A stretch of DNA of 64,000 nucleotides from Galbibacter orientalis DSM 19592 (GTDB taxonomy: Bacteria; Bacteroidota; Bacteroidia; Flavobacteriales; Flavobacteriaceae): positions 744,001 to 808,000 of the forward strand of contig NZ_JH651379.1 of the NCBI RefSeq assembly GCF_000260115.1. The letters run 5' to 3'. Positions 46,971 through 55,739 of this stretch are shown piece after piece; the first letter of the stretch is position 1, and the number at the start of each line of letters is the position of its first letter. The notes beneath the pieces are model-generated. The model did not search any database and was not told the DNA's origin. It was given only the letters and a program-made list of their open reading frames with translations. The position numbers and the translations under genes were made by a program.

Positions 46971-47446
46971 CTTTTTTAGTTTAAGAATTATTTTCAGCTC
47001 AAATGTAAAATGATAGAATTTATTTTCCTTACGGAATTCCGTAAAGGAGAGAATTATTTTTCTTTTGAATATCTCGTAGGTTCATCTCGAGGTTGTTGAT
47101 TTATAGAGGGAATAAAAAAAGGATTTTTTGTAACTCTACTAGGATGAGTGTAGTTTGAATCTAATTTTTTATCTTCTAGCTAGCACGAGTGTCTTGCTTG
47201 TTTTAGTTTTGCTAACTACATAATAAAGGATTGATAATTTTTCTTGATGCATAACCAATTGGTTTTAAGTTGAACAATTGGCATACAATTCAGTTTTGAA
47301 AATGGAACACCTAATTCCTCTCAAAAACTTGACAAGTTGACTTTTTAGTGGAAATTCGTAAAATGCAGTTTGTGGAGCTAAATGTGCCTTATTACTATGT
47401 ATAAAGCAAAAAATCCAGCCTATTTGTATAGACTGGATTTCTCTGA
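46971..47446. other. Intergenic region left of the tRNA island
   Basis: 476 bp. It includes a partial R2 repeat (47052-47100) and, close to the island's left end, an inverted repeat AATCCAG / CTGGATT (47412-47439) that looks like the old tRNA terminator. No gene. Confidence 0.45.
47052..47100 (-). repeat. Family R2, partial copy 4
   Basis: AATTATTTTTCTTTTGAATA then TCTCGTAGG...CTCGAGGTTGTTGAT, the reverse complement of the R2 left half. Confidence 0.5.
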
Positions 47447-47462
47447 TTGTGGTCCCACATGG
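47447..47462. other. attL-like direct repeat
   Basis: TTGTGGTCCCACATGG, identical to 50221-50236 at the 3' end of the CAT-anticodon tRNA gene; the following bases (ACGCCC) depart from the tRNA sequence. Confidence 0.6.
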
Positions 47463-47637
47463 ACGCCCTTTATTTTTGTTTTATTTTATCTTATTTTATT
47501 GAGTAATAGTTTATTAAGTGCTGTTTTACAAGGGTTTTTAAATTAACTTAAATAAGGCTAAATTAAACGAAATTAAAATTATTCGTCCCCTGATTCGTCC
47601 CCTGTATATAGTTAATTTATATCTTAGTAAAAAAAAC

Positions 47638-48717
47638 ATGAGTGAATTCCCTTATAACGGATTTAAATATATTCGTAATAATTCTAAAGATAAACCTTTA
47701 GTTTCAATAGAGCATGAAAAAGAAATCCCTGAGTTCTTGTTTAAATATTATAGTTTTAGTAAGTATAACGTTTCTGCTTTAATTAATTCATATTTATATG
47801 CATCCCATCCCTTTGAATTAAATGACATATTAGACAGTAGTGTATTTTTATTGCAGACCTCACAACCAATTCCATATGATTTATATGAAAAATTATATTA
47901 TCCAACACTGAGCAAAGTAGAAATTAAAGAGTTTTATGAAGAAGATTTAGAAAATAAATGTACTGGATATATTTTTGAACTATGGCAACTCATGACTAAT
48001 GTATTGGGAATTATATCTCTAACTGAAAGGGAACATCATCCTCTAATGTGGCCTCATTATACAAATGAGAAAGGTTTTCAAATAAAGTATAGAACAAAAA
48101 ACTTGGAGAATTCAATTAAAAAAGAATATCCTGAACATGGTTCATATGCAGGGCTATTTCCTATTAATTATACAAAATATTTAAGCCCAGTAGATATATC
48201 CCAATTTAAAGACCACTTTATACCCCTGTATTACATTTTAAATATAAAATACCATAAATGGGAATATGAAGATGAATGGAGATTAATAATGAGCAGACCT
48301 CAAATGGGAGTTCCGTATAGCAAAGCTTCTTTTAGCACCAGAAAAGATTATGAAACGGATATAAAAAACAGATATATTAATTATGATTCTTCTGTGATTG
48401 AGGAAATAACCCTAGGCATGAATTTTATTAATGGTAAAGATTTTGAAATTCATAACATTGAGAAATCAGATATGAGAATTAAGCCTTTAAATAGTAATGT
48501 TGATTCCTTAGAAGAAACAGGTAATTTAATTAAGTTCCTTAATTATTTAATTGATTCTAAAATACAGGTTTATTATTCTGGGGTTAAGTATGAAAACAAC
48601 TCTCAAGATGAGATTTGTTTAGTCCGAACAAAAGAATTAATTCAGTTAAGTTATGGAGAAGATGGATATTATATTTTCAGAAGAACTAATGATGTGAAGA
48701 TTTTATTAGATAACTAA
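47638..48717 (+). CDS. DUF2971-like protein
   Basis: A 359-residue soluble protein. FLFKYYSFSKYNVSALINSY, YLYASHPFELND, GIISLTEREHHPLMWPHYTN and KYHKWEYEDEWRLIM follow the order and key residues of DUF2971 (LxKYRS, SxPxxFND, CLSxxxxxxLMWxHYA, KxxxWxYExExR; shown in parts). The family is common in mobile and defence regions, without proven biochemistry. It is preceded by two tandem ATTCGTCCCCTG units (47581-47604). Cargo of the tRNA-associated island. Confidence 0.65.
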   Translation: MSEFPYNGFKYIRNNSKDKPLVSIEHEKEIPEFLFKYYSFSKYNVSALINSYLYASHPFELNDILDSSVFLLQTSQPIPYDLYEKLYYPTLSKVEIKEFYEEDLENKCTGYIFELWQLMTNVLGIISLTEREHHPLMWPHYTNEKGFQIKYRTKNLENSIKKEYPEHGSYAGLFPINYTKYLSPVDISQFKDHFIPLYYILNIKYHKWEYEDEWRLIMSRPQMGVPYSKASFSTRKDYETDIKNRYINYDSSVIEEITLGMNFINGKDFEIHNIEKSDMRIKPLNSNVDSLEETGNLIKFLNYLIDSKIQVYYSGVKYENNSQDEICLVRTKELIQLSYGEDGYYIFRRTNDVKILLDN

Positions 48718-48728
48718 AAAATATATCC

Positions 48729-48776
48729 ATGTCCAAAGCCAAATTCATTCTAAAAGAGCCTAACAGAAATAAATGA
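48729..48776 (+). pseudogene. N-terminal remnant of a tyrosine-recombinase integrase
   Basis: 15 codons, MSKAKFILKEPNRNK followed by TGA. This matches the usual first residues of Bacteroidota phage-type integrases (MSK-x-x-F-x-LKEP). It directly follows the DUF2971 gene. The rest of the gene is lost; no catalytic motif is visible nearby. Confidence 0.45.
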
Positions 48777-48865
48777 TCTATTGAATCATCTAATTTACAC
48801 CATAGTTTAGCTAGTTTTTTAATGATCCTATTCATGGCTATATTTTATTATAATACACTTTATTT

Positions 48866-50005
48866 TCATTCTAGATTTTTATCTACTTTAAATAGATCTA
48901 GATACTCATTAAAAGAGTAAAGTCTTCCCCTTTGTCCTCCCGTAATTTCTTTAATAATCCCTAGATTTTCGAGAGAGTCTATTAACTTGTACGCTGGGCG
49001 TGGGGTCTTTTCAATAATATCCGCAACTTTTATAGCATCCAAAATTGGATTGGTATATAGGTAGTCGACTACTTTTCTACCGTCACCGCTTCTTGATCCT
49101 AATTGTTTTAATTGTTCATCAATATTTTTTTGAAGCTGCATGATGGAATTAAAGGTTTGTACACCCGATTGTGCAGTTTCAATAACTCCAGTGAGAAAGA
49201 ATTTAAACCATTGGGACAGGTCATTATGTGTTCTAACACGCATGAGGTTGTCATAATATAGGGATCTGTTTCTTTCAAAAAAATCAGATAAATATAAAAT
49301 GGGTTGTTTTAAAATGCCTTTACTAACAAGATAGAGTGTTATTAATAACCTGCCTACCCTTCCGTTCCCATCTAAAAAAGGGTGAATAGTTTCAAACTGA
49401 TAATGGATCAAGGCAATTTTTAATAAATCGGGAAGTGGATTCAATTCATCGTTGGCGAATTTTTCGATGTCAGACATTAAATCTCCTATAGAATTGTGAG
49501 CAGGAGGAATAAAAACGGCATCATTTATTGAAGCCCCACCTATCCAATTTTGACTTGTCCGATATGCCCCTGGTAGTTTATGGGTTCCTCTTACACCTCG
49601 TAATAATATTTTATGCGTTTGTCGAATTAACCTAGATGAAAAAGGCAGGGTATGGAGCATTTTTACGGCCTCATTCATTGCCGAAATATAATTCTGTACT
49701 TCCTCCCAATCATCCCTTTTTTCAATGGCTACATCCTCTTTTTTTAAGAATGCTTCTTCCATATTGGTTTGGGTACCCTCTATTTTTGATGATTGGGTAG
49801 CCTCTTTAGCAATATGCATACTAATAAATAAATCAATATTTACATATTCTGAATACATGTCCAACCTTCCTAGTTGTCTATCAGCTTTACTAAGCAAATT
49901 GAAGACTTCCATATTATTTATAATCCATTCTTTATTGATAGAATTGGGTTGGAAGCTTTTGTAATAGCCTTGGCTTATATAGGAACCAGATTTGAAATTT
50001 TCCAC
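48866..50005 (-). CDS. Fic family AMP-transferase (class II) with C-terminal winged helix
   Basis: A 379-residue protein. The N-terminal inhibitory helix has the class II motif SSKIEGTQTNMEE. The Fic core motif is HPFLDGNGRVGRLL (residues about 213-226), complete with its catalytic histidine. The C-terminal 80 residues (VVDYLYTNPILDAIKVADII, YKLIDSLENLGIIKEITGG) form a winged helix that probably binds DNA and autoregulates. Fic enzymes attach AMP to target proteins such as gyrase or topoisomerase IV; here the target is unknown. Confidence 0.9.
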   Translation of the reverse strand: MENFKSGSYISQGYYKSFQPNSINKEWIINNMEVFNLLSKADRQLGRLDMYSEYVNIDLFISMHIAKEATQSSKIEGTQTNMEEAFLKKEDVAIEKRDDWEEVQNYISAMNEAVKMLHTLPFSSRLIRQTHKILLRGVRGTHKLPGAYRTSQNWIGGASINDAVFIPPAHNSIGDLMSDIEKFANDELNPLPDLLKIALIHYQFETIHPFLDGNGRVGRLLITLYLVSKGILKQPILYLSDFFERNRSLYYDNLMRVRTHNDLSQWFKFFLTGVIETAQSGVQTFNSIMQLQKNIDEQLKQLGSRSGDGRKVVDYLYTNPILDAIKVADIIEKTPRPAYKLIDSLENLGIIKEITGGQRGRLYSFNEYLDLFKVDKNLE

Positions 50006-50050
50006 AAGAGTATATTAAGAAATTTATTTAATGTACAATATTACTAAAAA

Positions 50051-50079
50051 TGTATAATAAAGAAAATTGTTATTATACA
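50051..50079. promoter_or_regulatory. Palindromic operator 1 upstream of fic
   Basis: TGTATAATAA - N9 - TTATTATACA, a perfect 10-bp inverted repeat, 46 bp upstream of the fic start codon. Confidence 0.6.
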
Positions 50080-50092
50080 TTTTAATCTGATA

Positions 50093-50120
50093 TGTATAAT
50101 AACAAAAATGTTGTTATACC
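50093..50120. promoter_or_regulatory. Palindromic operator 2 upstream of fic
   Basis: TGTATAATAAC - N6 - GTTGTTATACC, 9 of 11 arms paired, sharing the TGTATAATAA half-site with operator 1. Likely bound by the winged-helix end of the Fic protein. Confidence 0.5.
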
Positions 50121-50223
50121 ATAAATGTAATAAAATGAAATTAAATTTTTGTTGTACATATGTTGTACTTGCTTGAAAACAAAAAAGCCACTCAATCTCT
50201 TGAATGGCTTTCTATCATTGTTG

Positions 50224-50297
50224 TGGTCCCACATGGGCTCGAACCATGGACCCCCTGATTATGAGTCAGGTGCTCTAACCAGCTGAGCTATGGGACC
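50224..50297 (-). tRNA. tRNA with CAT anticodon (tRNA-Met, or tRNA-Ile2)
   Basis: The minus strand gives a full cloverleaf: acceptor GGTCCCA / TGGGACC, D arm GCTCAGCTGGTTAGAGC, anticodon arm CCTGA-CTCATAA-TCAGG, T arm CATGG-TTCGAGC-CCATG and discriminator A; CCA is not encoded. It cannot be told by eye whether the C34 is lysidine-modified (Ile2) or not (Met). Its 3' end is duplicated at 47447. Confidence 0.92.
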
Positions 50298-50389
50298 TGC
50301 AAATTGCGGATGCAATATTACTATATATTTTTAAGCTCTGCAAGACTATTCAAAGGTTTTTATAGATTTCTACTTTTTTTAACTGTTAT

Positions 50390-50800
50390 CTATGCCTTAT
50401 CGTCTATTTCTTGGCACAATTCAATTAAAACGCCATTGGTTGTTTTAGGGTGTAAAAAAGCAACCCATTTATTATCGGCACCTCGCTTGGGAATTTCATT
50501 TAATACAGTAAAACCTTCCTCTTTTAATCGTTTTATTTCCGCTTGGATATCGCCTACTTCAAAAGCTATATGGTGGATTCCTTCTCCTTTTTTAGCAATA
50601 AATTTAGCAATAGCACTATCATTAGTCATTGCCTCTAAAAGTTCTATCTTACTTTCTCCAGTCTTAAAAAATGAAGTTTTTACTCCCTCTGAGGCAACTT
50701 CTTCTGTTTTATAGGGAGCTACACCTAGCAATTTATGAAAAAGTGTATTTGAAGTTTCGATGTCATTTACTGCAATTCCAATGTGCTCAATTTTATTCAT
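50390..50800 (-). CDS. mce: Methylmalonyl-CoA epimerase
   Basis: A 136-residue VOC-fold enzyme. IEHIGIAVNDIETSNTLFHK starts the fold, GEGIHHIAFEVGDIQAEI provides the metal-binding His and catalytic region, AFLHPKTTNGVLIELCQ the C-terminal metal-binding Glu. It interconverts R- and S-methylmalonyl-CoA in propionate metabolism. No mutase gene is adjacent. Confidence 0.88.
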   Translation of the reverse strand: MNKIEHIGIAVNDIETSNTLFHKLLGVAPYKTEEVASEGVKTSFFKTGESKIELLEAMTNDSAIAKFIAKKGEGIHHIAFEVGDIQAEIKRLKEEGFTVLNEIPKRGADNKWVAFLHPKTTNGVLIELCQEIDDKA

Positions 50801-50879
50801 ATCGTTATTTTTTCAGATAAAACACTTAATTAAAGGCTTTCATCAAAAATAATACTTTAAATTGTAATTATTATTCTTG

Positions 50880-50887
50880 TATTTTTG
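50880..50887 (+). promoter_or_regulatory. -7 promoter element before rbfA
   Basis: TATTTTTG matches the TAnnTTTG consensus, only 5 bp before the rbfA ATG, so the transcript would be almost leaderless. A TTG at 50862 is spaced only 15 bp away. Confidence 0.4.
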
Positions 50888-50891
50888 CAGT

Positions 50892-51284
50892 ATGGAAACA
50901 AACAGACAGAAAAAGATTGGTGGGGTTATACAAAAGGATTTAGCTGAAATTCTACAAAGAGCAGCAAAAGAAGGAGGCATGTCTGGAACCCTTATTAGCG
51001 TAACCAAGGTAAATGTTACCACAGATTTATCAATGGCAAAAGTATATGTAAGTATTTTCCCAGTAGATAAAGCCAAAGAACTTATAGAAGGCATACGTTC
51101 CAACCAACCGCTTATTAAGCATGAGTTGTCGCAACGCACAAAAAATCAGTTACGACGCGTACCTGAATTAGAATTTTATATTGACGATTCTCTTGAATAC
51201 ATAGATCGTATAGACAAGTCGCTTAAAGGAAGTGAAAATCCTATTAGCAACCCCGATTTATTAGCTAAAAGGAAGAAGTCATAA
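50892..51284 (+). CDS. rbfA: Ribosome-binding factor A
   Basis: A 130-residue KH-domain protein that matures the 16S rRNA 5' end in the small subunit. METNRQKKIGGVIQKDLAEI, ISVTKVNVTTDLSMAKVYVS and LRRVPELEFYIDDSLEYIDR match. The start is the ATG at 50892, since an earlier frame start lies within the promoter. The following permease gene starts three bases after the stop. Confidence 0.92.
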   Translation: METNRQKKIGGVIQKDLAEILQRAAKEGGMSGTLISVTKVNVTTDLSMAKVYVSIFPVDKAKELIEGIRSNQPLIKHELSQRTKNQLRRVPELEFYIDDSLEYIDRIDKSLKGSENPISNPDLLAKRKKS

Positions 51285-51287
51285 TTT

Positions 51288-52505
51288 TTGAATATCGCCC
51301 TGTACATAGCAAAAAGGTATCTGATTTCTAAAAGCAGTCAGAATGCAGTTAACATTATCAATTTTGTTACATTTTTGGTAATAGTAATTGGTGCAGCCTC
51401 TTTATTTGTTGTACTTTCTGCTTTTGCAGGACTTAAAACCTTAAGTCTTTCGTTTTCTAATTCTTTTGATCCCGACCTTAAAGCGGTTTCTGCCGAAGGT
51501 AAATATTTCGATTTTACCGAAAACGATGCCCAAAACCTTAATAAAATAGAAGGGATAGCCGATTATTCCAAAGAAATTGAAGAGCGGGTTTTCCTTACTT
51601 TCAAACAGAAAAATCATATAGCATATATCAAGGCAGTCGACAGTAATTACACACGTGTAACAGGCATTGATAGTATGTTGTATTACGGCAGTTGGATAGG
51701 AAAAGACCCCTACCAAGTAGTAAGTGGAATAGGAGTTGCAAATTTATTGGGATTAGGGATTAACGATTATAGAAATCCGCTTGAAATTTTAGCGCCAAAA
51801 CCAGGAGAAGGGAGTATTGCTACAGGAATTTCAGGCTCCCAAAGACCTTATAATGAACTATCGGTAACCCTTTCTGGGGTTTATGCAATAAACGACGATT
51901 TAGATAAAAAGTACGTATTTGCAAGCCTTTCCACCGTTCAGCCTTTATTAGAGAAAAAGGAAAATCAAATCACAGGAATCAATTTTAAGATAAAACCTAC
52001 AGCTCCTGTAGAATTAGTAAGCGCACAAATAGCAGCAGCATTAAGTAATAAAGTAAGTTTAAAAACGCGTGCGCAACTCAACGATTCTCTTTATAAAATG
52101 CTCAATACCGAAAATTTGGTACTGTATCTCATCTTTACTTTGGTACTTATTATTGCACTTTTCAATGTTGTTGGCGCTATTATAATGATGATTCTCGATA
52201 AAAAAGACAACGCAACTACACTTTACAGTATGGGCGTATCTATAAAACAACTAAAACGGATTTTCTTCTTACAGGGACTCCTAGTTACCGTTGTAGGCGG
52301 CATTGTAGGCATCGCTTTTGCATCGCTTTTAGTGTGGACACAAATCACTTTTCAATGGATAAAACTTAGTCCAACCTTGGCATACCCTGTGGAATATAAG
52401 CTTATCAATATAGCCATTGTATTTGCCACAATTTTTGTTTTAGGATTTTTGGCATCCAAAATTGCTGCCAATCGAGTTAATAAACAACTTATTCAATATA
52501 CTTAG
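51288..52505 (+). CDS. LolC/LolE-type ABC transporter permease (FtsX family)
   Basis: A 405-residue inner-membrane protein with a cytoplasmic start, helix 1 (about 22-45), a large periplasmic domain (about 45-265) and three helices at the C-terminus (about 272-295, 317-345, 365-390). LYIAKRYLISKSSQNAVNII is the typical LolC/E start. It uses TTG as start codon, directly after rbfA, a pair often conserved in Bacteroidota. It probably extracts lipoproteins for sorting with a LolD ATPase encoded elsewhere. Confidence 0.85.
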   Translation: MNIALYIAKRYLISKSSQNAVNIINFVTFLVIVIGAASLFVVLSAFAGLKTLSLSFSNSFDPDLKAVSAEGKYFDFTENDAQNLNKIEGIADYSKEIEERVFLTFKQKNHIAYIKAVDSNYTRVTGIDSMLYYGSWIGKDPYQVVSGIGVANLLGLGINDYRNPLEILAPKPGEGSIATGISGSQRPYNELSVTLSGVYAINDDLDKKYVFASLSTVQPLLEKKENQITGINFKIKPTAPVELVSAQIAAALSNKVSLKTRAQLNDSLYKMLNTENLVLYLIFTLVLIIALFNVVGAIIMMILDKKDNATTLYSMGVSIKQLKRIFFLQGLLVTVVGGIVGIAFASLLVWTQITFQWIKLSPTLAYPVEYKLINIAIVFATIFVLGFLASKIAANRVNKQLIQYT

Positions 52506-52600
52506 GAGCGCCAATTCTTGTGTAAATAGCTGTTGCTGTTTCCCGCTTTCGCCACTACACGGTAGTTGGCTCTATCGGGGCTAGCAGGTTTTATTTGGGA
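52505..52600 (+). repeat. Family R1-related repeat
   Basis: Contains TTTCCCGCTTTCGCCACTAC then ACGGTAGTTGGC, sharing the TACACGGTAG core and palindromic character with R1 copy 1. It follows the permease stop codon. Confidence 0.4.
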
Positions 52601-52611
52601 GTTTAGATTTA

Positions 52612-53190
52612 TTAGCTACAGTATTTTTCAGCTTCATTAATATTTTTATTAAGCTTTCTATTTGTTGTAATAAAATGTAAAATAATCATTCCATAAAACA
52701 ATGATATTGGAACCTTCATAAAGATCCAATATGGATTATTACCTGATACTATTTGCCAAATTCCCATAATAAAAATTAAGATTACTAGGATTATTAGACT
52801 CCAGCTAGTTTTTATTCCATTGTTTAATTTGTCTACTATGCTTTTTAATTCGTTATTAAGTTTATCAATTCCCTCAAATTCAACTTCAGAATTTATTTTT
52901 TTTAAATGCTTTAATAATTTAAGTTCAAAAAATTGATTAGGAAGGTTTATTACAAGGCTTAAACTTAAAATGGTCATTAGTCCCGATTTTTGCCAGATAA
53001 ATATTTCATAATCAAATAGCTCAGGAATAATTGATAAAATTATTATTCCTACACTAATTATCGTAAAAACTAAATTGAGAGTAATTGTTATTTTCAAAAA
53101 CTCAATTCTTTTTTCAATTCCTTTTTTCGACTCTCCTAAATTTGATTTTAGAGAAACGATAATGTTTTTTCTTTCGTTCATTTTCTTCAA
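52612..53190 (-). CDS. Predicted four-helix membrane protein, function unknown
   Basis: A 192-residue protein with paired hydrophobic segments at about 31-55 and 65-85, a charged coiled stretch (LKHLKKINSEVEFEGIDKLN, LNNELKSIVDKL), and two more at about 124-145 and 152-170. I recognise no family. Not in an operon with neighbours. Confidence 0.55.
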   Translation of the reverse strand: MKKMNERKNIIVSLKSNLGESKKGIEKRIEFLKITITLNLVFTIISVGIIILSIIPELFDYEIFIWQKSGLMTILSLSLVINLPNQFFELKLLKHLKKINSEVEFEGIDKLNNELKSIVDKLNNGIKTSWSLIILVILIFIMGIWQIVSGNNPYWIFMKVPISLFYGMIILHFITTNRKLNKNINEAEKYCS

Positions 53191-53268
53191 AGGTATTGTC
53201 TCCTAAATATAGGAACAGATTATAATTGAATTCATGCTGCTAATTTCAATGTAATCATTTGAGGTTTA

Positions 53269-53388
53269 AATCCCTCATAGAAGGTCTAATTCCCCAACGC
53301 CTGTCCTGAGTCTATCGAAGGGTTTTGCGTTGAAATAGATTAAATTATTTTTCTTTGAATACCTCGCGGGCTTGTTCCGAGGTAGTTA
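53269..53388 (-). repeat. Family R2, full copy 5
   Basis: AATCCCTCATAGAAGG ... ATTAAATTATTTTTCTTTGA ... ATACCTCGCGGGCTTGTTCC, the reverse complement of R2. It fills most of the gap between the membrane protein and the esterase gene. Confidence 0.75.
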
Positions 53389-53410
53389 ATTAAATTATTG
53401 AAGTTACTCT

Positions 53411-54571
53411 TTAATTGTCAAAATAGTTCTCAATCTCAAATTCAAATTCAGATTTTTCTTCAGGTTTTATGGTAATATTTCCATAGGTTCCAATTACTTC
53501 CGCTTCAGATTCCCAATTTCCTTTTGTAAGCTTAAATTGTGCAGGGCTTTTAAGTTTTAATTTTATTTCCCGCTCTAAATCGGAAATTCTTTCTAATTCT
53601 ATTTTTTCTGGATTCCAATCTCCTAAATTCTCTTGATTTCCTGTAATGTATATGGTATCGTCTTTGTTTAAAACCTTTACTTTTATTGTAGTATCATATT
53701 CTTTTTTGCTTAGTTCCTTTTCCTGTAAATCATGGATGTTTTCGAAATAAAAATCAAGTGCTTTATTTAAACTAACTGAAAAGGTATTCCAATGATTGTT
53801 TTCAGGGAATTTATCGATTTTAACTTTCAAGTTATCATTCTTTATTGACTTGTTAAAAAAGGAATATACTTTCTCTCTAGCAGGTTTCCATTCCTGCCAG
53901 TATTTTATACCTTCATTTGCATTGCTTAAGTATAAATAAGTAGGTTTCTCTATTTTAGAATAATCAAAATTTACAAGTTTGTTTGCTAATTTGTCGTTAT
54001 CATACGCAAGGTTTGGCGAAATAGCTATGTAATCGTTAAACAAGGTATGATTTTTAATAAAAATATCTAAAACAAAGGAAGCACTTAATGAGTGTCCAAT
54101 TGCTATTTTATTATTTAATGTTCTGTAATGAGAATCGATATATGGCACGACTTCAGTGCTTACATAAGCAAAGAAATTATTAGCATTTCCAGAATATTTC
54201 CCGTACTTGTCAATAGATTTTTTGGCTTCTAAAACAGGCAATAGGTCATTATTTCTAGAGTAATCAAGTTCTTCATTATAAGGCGAAGTAATTCCAACAA
54301 CAATAAAAGAATTGGTATTGTCGGTCAAAAAGGAAATTATAGAACTTGTATAATCAAAAAACTCTCTACTGTGGCTGTCAAATACATAGATTACGTTAAA
54401 GTATTCGTTAACTCGCCAATCGTAATCAATAGGAGTATAAATTAATATCTCCCTTTCTTGATTTAAAGATTTTGATTGGATTTTTACATTTTCAACTCGG
54501 GCAATATTTTGACCAAATGTTACACTTGTCCATAGGGCAATCAAAATAATTATTATAATATTTTTCATCAT
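53411..54571 (-). CDS. Secreted esterase with C-terminal CBM20-like domain
   Basis: A 386-residue exported protein. Signal peptide (1-20), esterase-D-type alpha/beta hydrolase domain (about 25-285) with IAIGHSLSASFV as nucleophile and a histidine in NNHWNTF, then a 90-residue C-terminal domain (VLNKDDTIYITGNQENLGDW, LKSPAQFKLTKGNWE) similar to starch-binding CBM20 domains. It could release acyl groups from a glycan or a siderophore. Last of three same-strand genes with a serine hydrolase and DUF418 protein. Confidence 0.8.
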   Translation of the reverse strand: MMKNIIIIILIALWTSVTFGQNIARVENVKIQSKSLNQEREILIYTPIDYDWRVNEYFNVIYVFDSHSREFFDYTSSIISFLTDNTNSFIVVGITSPYNEELDYSRNNDLLPVLEAKKSIDKYGKYSGNANNFFAYVSTEVVPYIDSHYRTLNNKIAIGHSLSASFVLDIFIKNHTLFNDYIAISPNLAYDNDKLANKLVNFDYSKIEKPTYLYLSNANEGIKYWQEWKPAREKVYSFFNKSIKNDNLKVKIDKFPENNHWNTFSVSLNKALDFYFENIHDLQEKELSKKEYDTTIKVKVLNKDDTIYITGNQENLGDWNPEKIELERISDLEREIKLKLKSPAQFKLTKGNWESEAEVIGTYGNITIKPEEKSEFEFEIENYFDN

Positions 54572-54631
54572 AGTTGTATCGGTTTTGTTTAGTTATAAAA
54601 AATATTTTTGCTTGGTATAGAGAGCTGTTTT

Positions 54632-55726
54632 TTATGGCTCTTTATCGGCTATCAATTCCATAAAAAAATCTGATAATTTAGAAGCTCCATTATCTCCGCC
54701 ATCGTCTATATTAGATAAAATTATAACGGTATACTTGTCTTTCATAAAATCCATTAATTCGCAATGAATTCCGTACCAACCTCCAGCATGACCAATAATG
54801 GTTTGATTGTATCTTTGGTCAACACCAATTCCATAGCCCATATCTGTATTGTAACCTTTCACTTTTGGTTCAAACATCAATTCAGTTGTTCTTTTATTCA
54901 AAAGTTTATAATTTCTTAAGGCTTTTGAAAAGTTGAATAAGTCGCTTATAGTAGAATAATAAAAGCCTCCTGGTGATGCTTTTGTTAAATAGTAGTCATT
55001 TTTCTTGAGAGTTTTATTTTCTCCAAACATCGACGTATATCCACTTGCTTTATTTTTCACAATAGAATCAATTTCTAATTCGGTAGTGTTGTACATTTCC
55101 GCAGGTTTTAAAATGGCGTCCTTTACATAGTTGTAATAGTTTTTACCACTAACTTTTTCTATAATTAGTCCAAGTATTACGAAACCTGAAGCACTATAAT
55201 CATACTTAGTACCGGGTTTGGATAAAAGTGTATCGTTAACAAAAAGTGGAACAAAACCTGAAGTCTTCTGATAATCAATATTCTTTATCTTATCCCAGTC
55301 TGCAACGTAAAAGTTATTAAGACCCGAAGTGTGTGTTAGTAGCTGATGAATGGTAACGGAATCTCTAACAATTTTGTTGGAATATTCGGGTAAATAGTCG
55401 CCAACAGGACTTTTTAATTTTATCTTTCCTTGCTCATATAGTTGTAGGGTTGCAACAGTCGTAAACAATTTGGTAATAGAAGCTATGTTGAATTTGGTAT
55501 CGATATTGTTTTTTACGTTAAATTCAATATTTGCTAGTCCATAAGCTCGTTTCTCTATTATTTTGTTGTTATGTGCAATTAGTACTGTTCCCGAAAAATC
55601 GTCTTCACTTAAATTGTTAAGAAATAAATTGATTTCAGATTCTTTTTCAGTACCCGATTGTCCGAAACATAAAATTCCAGTCAATAAAAAAAGGATGATT
55701 ATATAGTTTTTTGTTCTAATTGTCAT
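54632..55726 (-). CDS. Serine hydrolase, class C beta-lactamase family
   Basis: A 364-residue exported protein with a signal peptide (1-22). The SxxK catalytic motif is IASITKLFTT, the YxN-type motif appears as YDYSASGF, and the third motif region as IGHAGGWYG. Members cleave D-amino peptides or esters; resistance to beta-lactams cannot be inferred. It lies 13 bp after the DUF418 gene. Confidence 0.88.
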   Translation of the reverse strand: MTIRTKNYIIILFLLTGILCFGQSGTEKESEINLFLNNLSEDDFSGTVLIAHNNKIIEKRAYGLANIEFNVKNNIDTKFNIASITKLFTTVATLQLYEQGKIKLKSPVGDYLPEYSNKIVRDSVTIHQLLTHTSGLNNFYVADWDKIKNIDYQKTSGFVPLFVNDTLLSKPGTKYDYSASGFVILGLIIEKVSGKNYYNYVKDAILKPAEMYNTTELEIDSIVKNKASGYTSMFGENKTLKKNDYYLTKASPGGFYYSTISDLFNFSKALRNYKLLNKRTTELMFEPKVKGYNTDMGYGIGVDQRYNQTIIGHAGGWYGIHCELMDFMKDKYTVIILSNIDDGGDNGASKLSDFFMELIADKEP

Positions 55727-55739
55727 ACTCCATGCTTTT

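Larger units (their letters stand above)
47447..50236. mobile_element. tRNA-integrated mini-island, about 2.8 kb
   Basis: Direct repeats of 16 bp (TTGTGGTCCCACATGG) lie at 47447-47462 and 50221-50236, the second being the 3' end of an intact tRNA gene. This is the usual footprint of site-specific integration by a tyrosine recombinase. The interval holds a DUF2971-like gene, a Fic gene and an integrase remnant. Both ends also carry a short hairpin just outside the repeat. With no functional integrase it is probably fixed. Confidence 0.65.

Noticed and set aside
47440-47470. Second tRNA gene at the left end of the island
   Set aside because: Only 16 bases match the tRNA 3' end; there is no cloverleaf, so it is an attachment-site copy.
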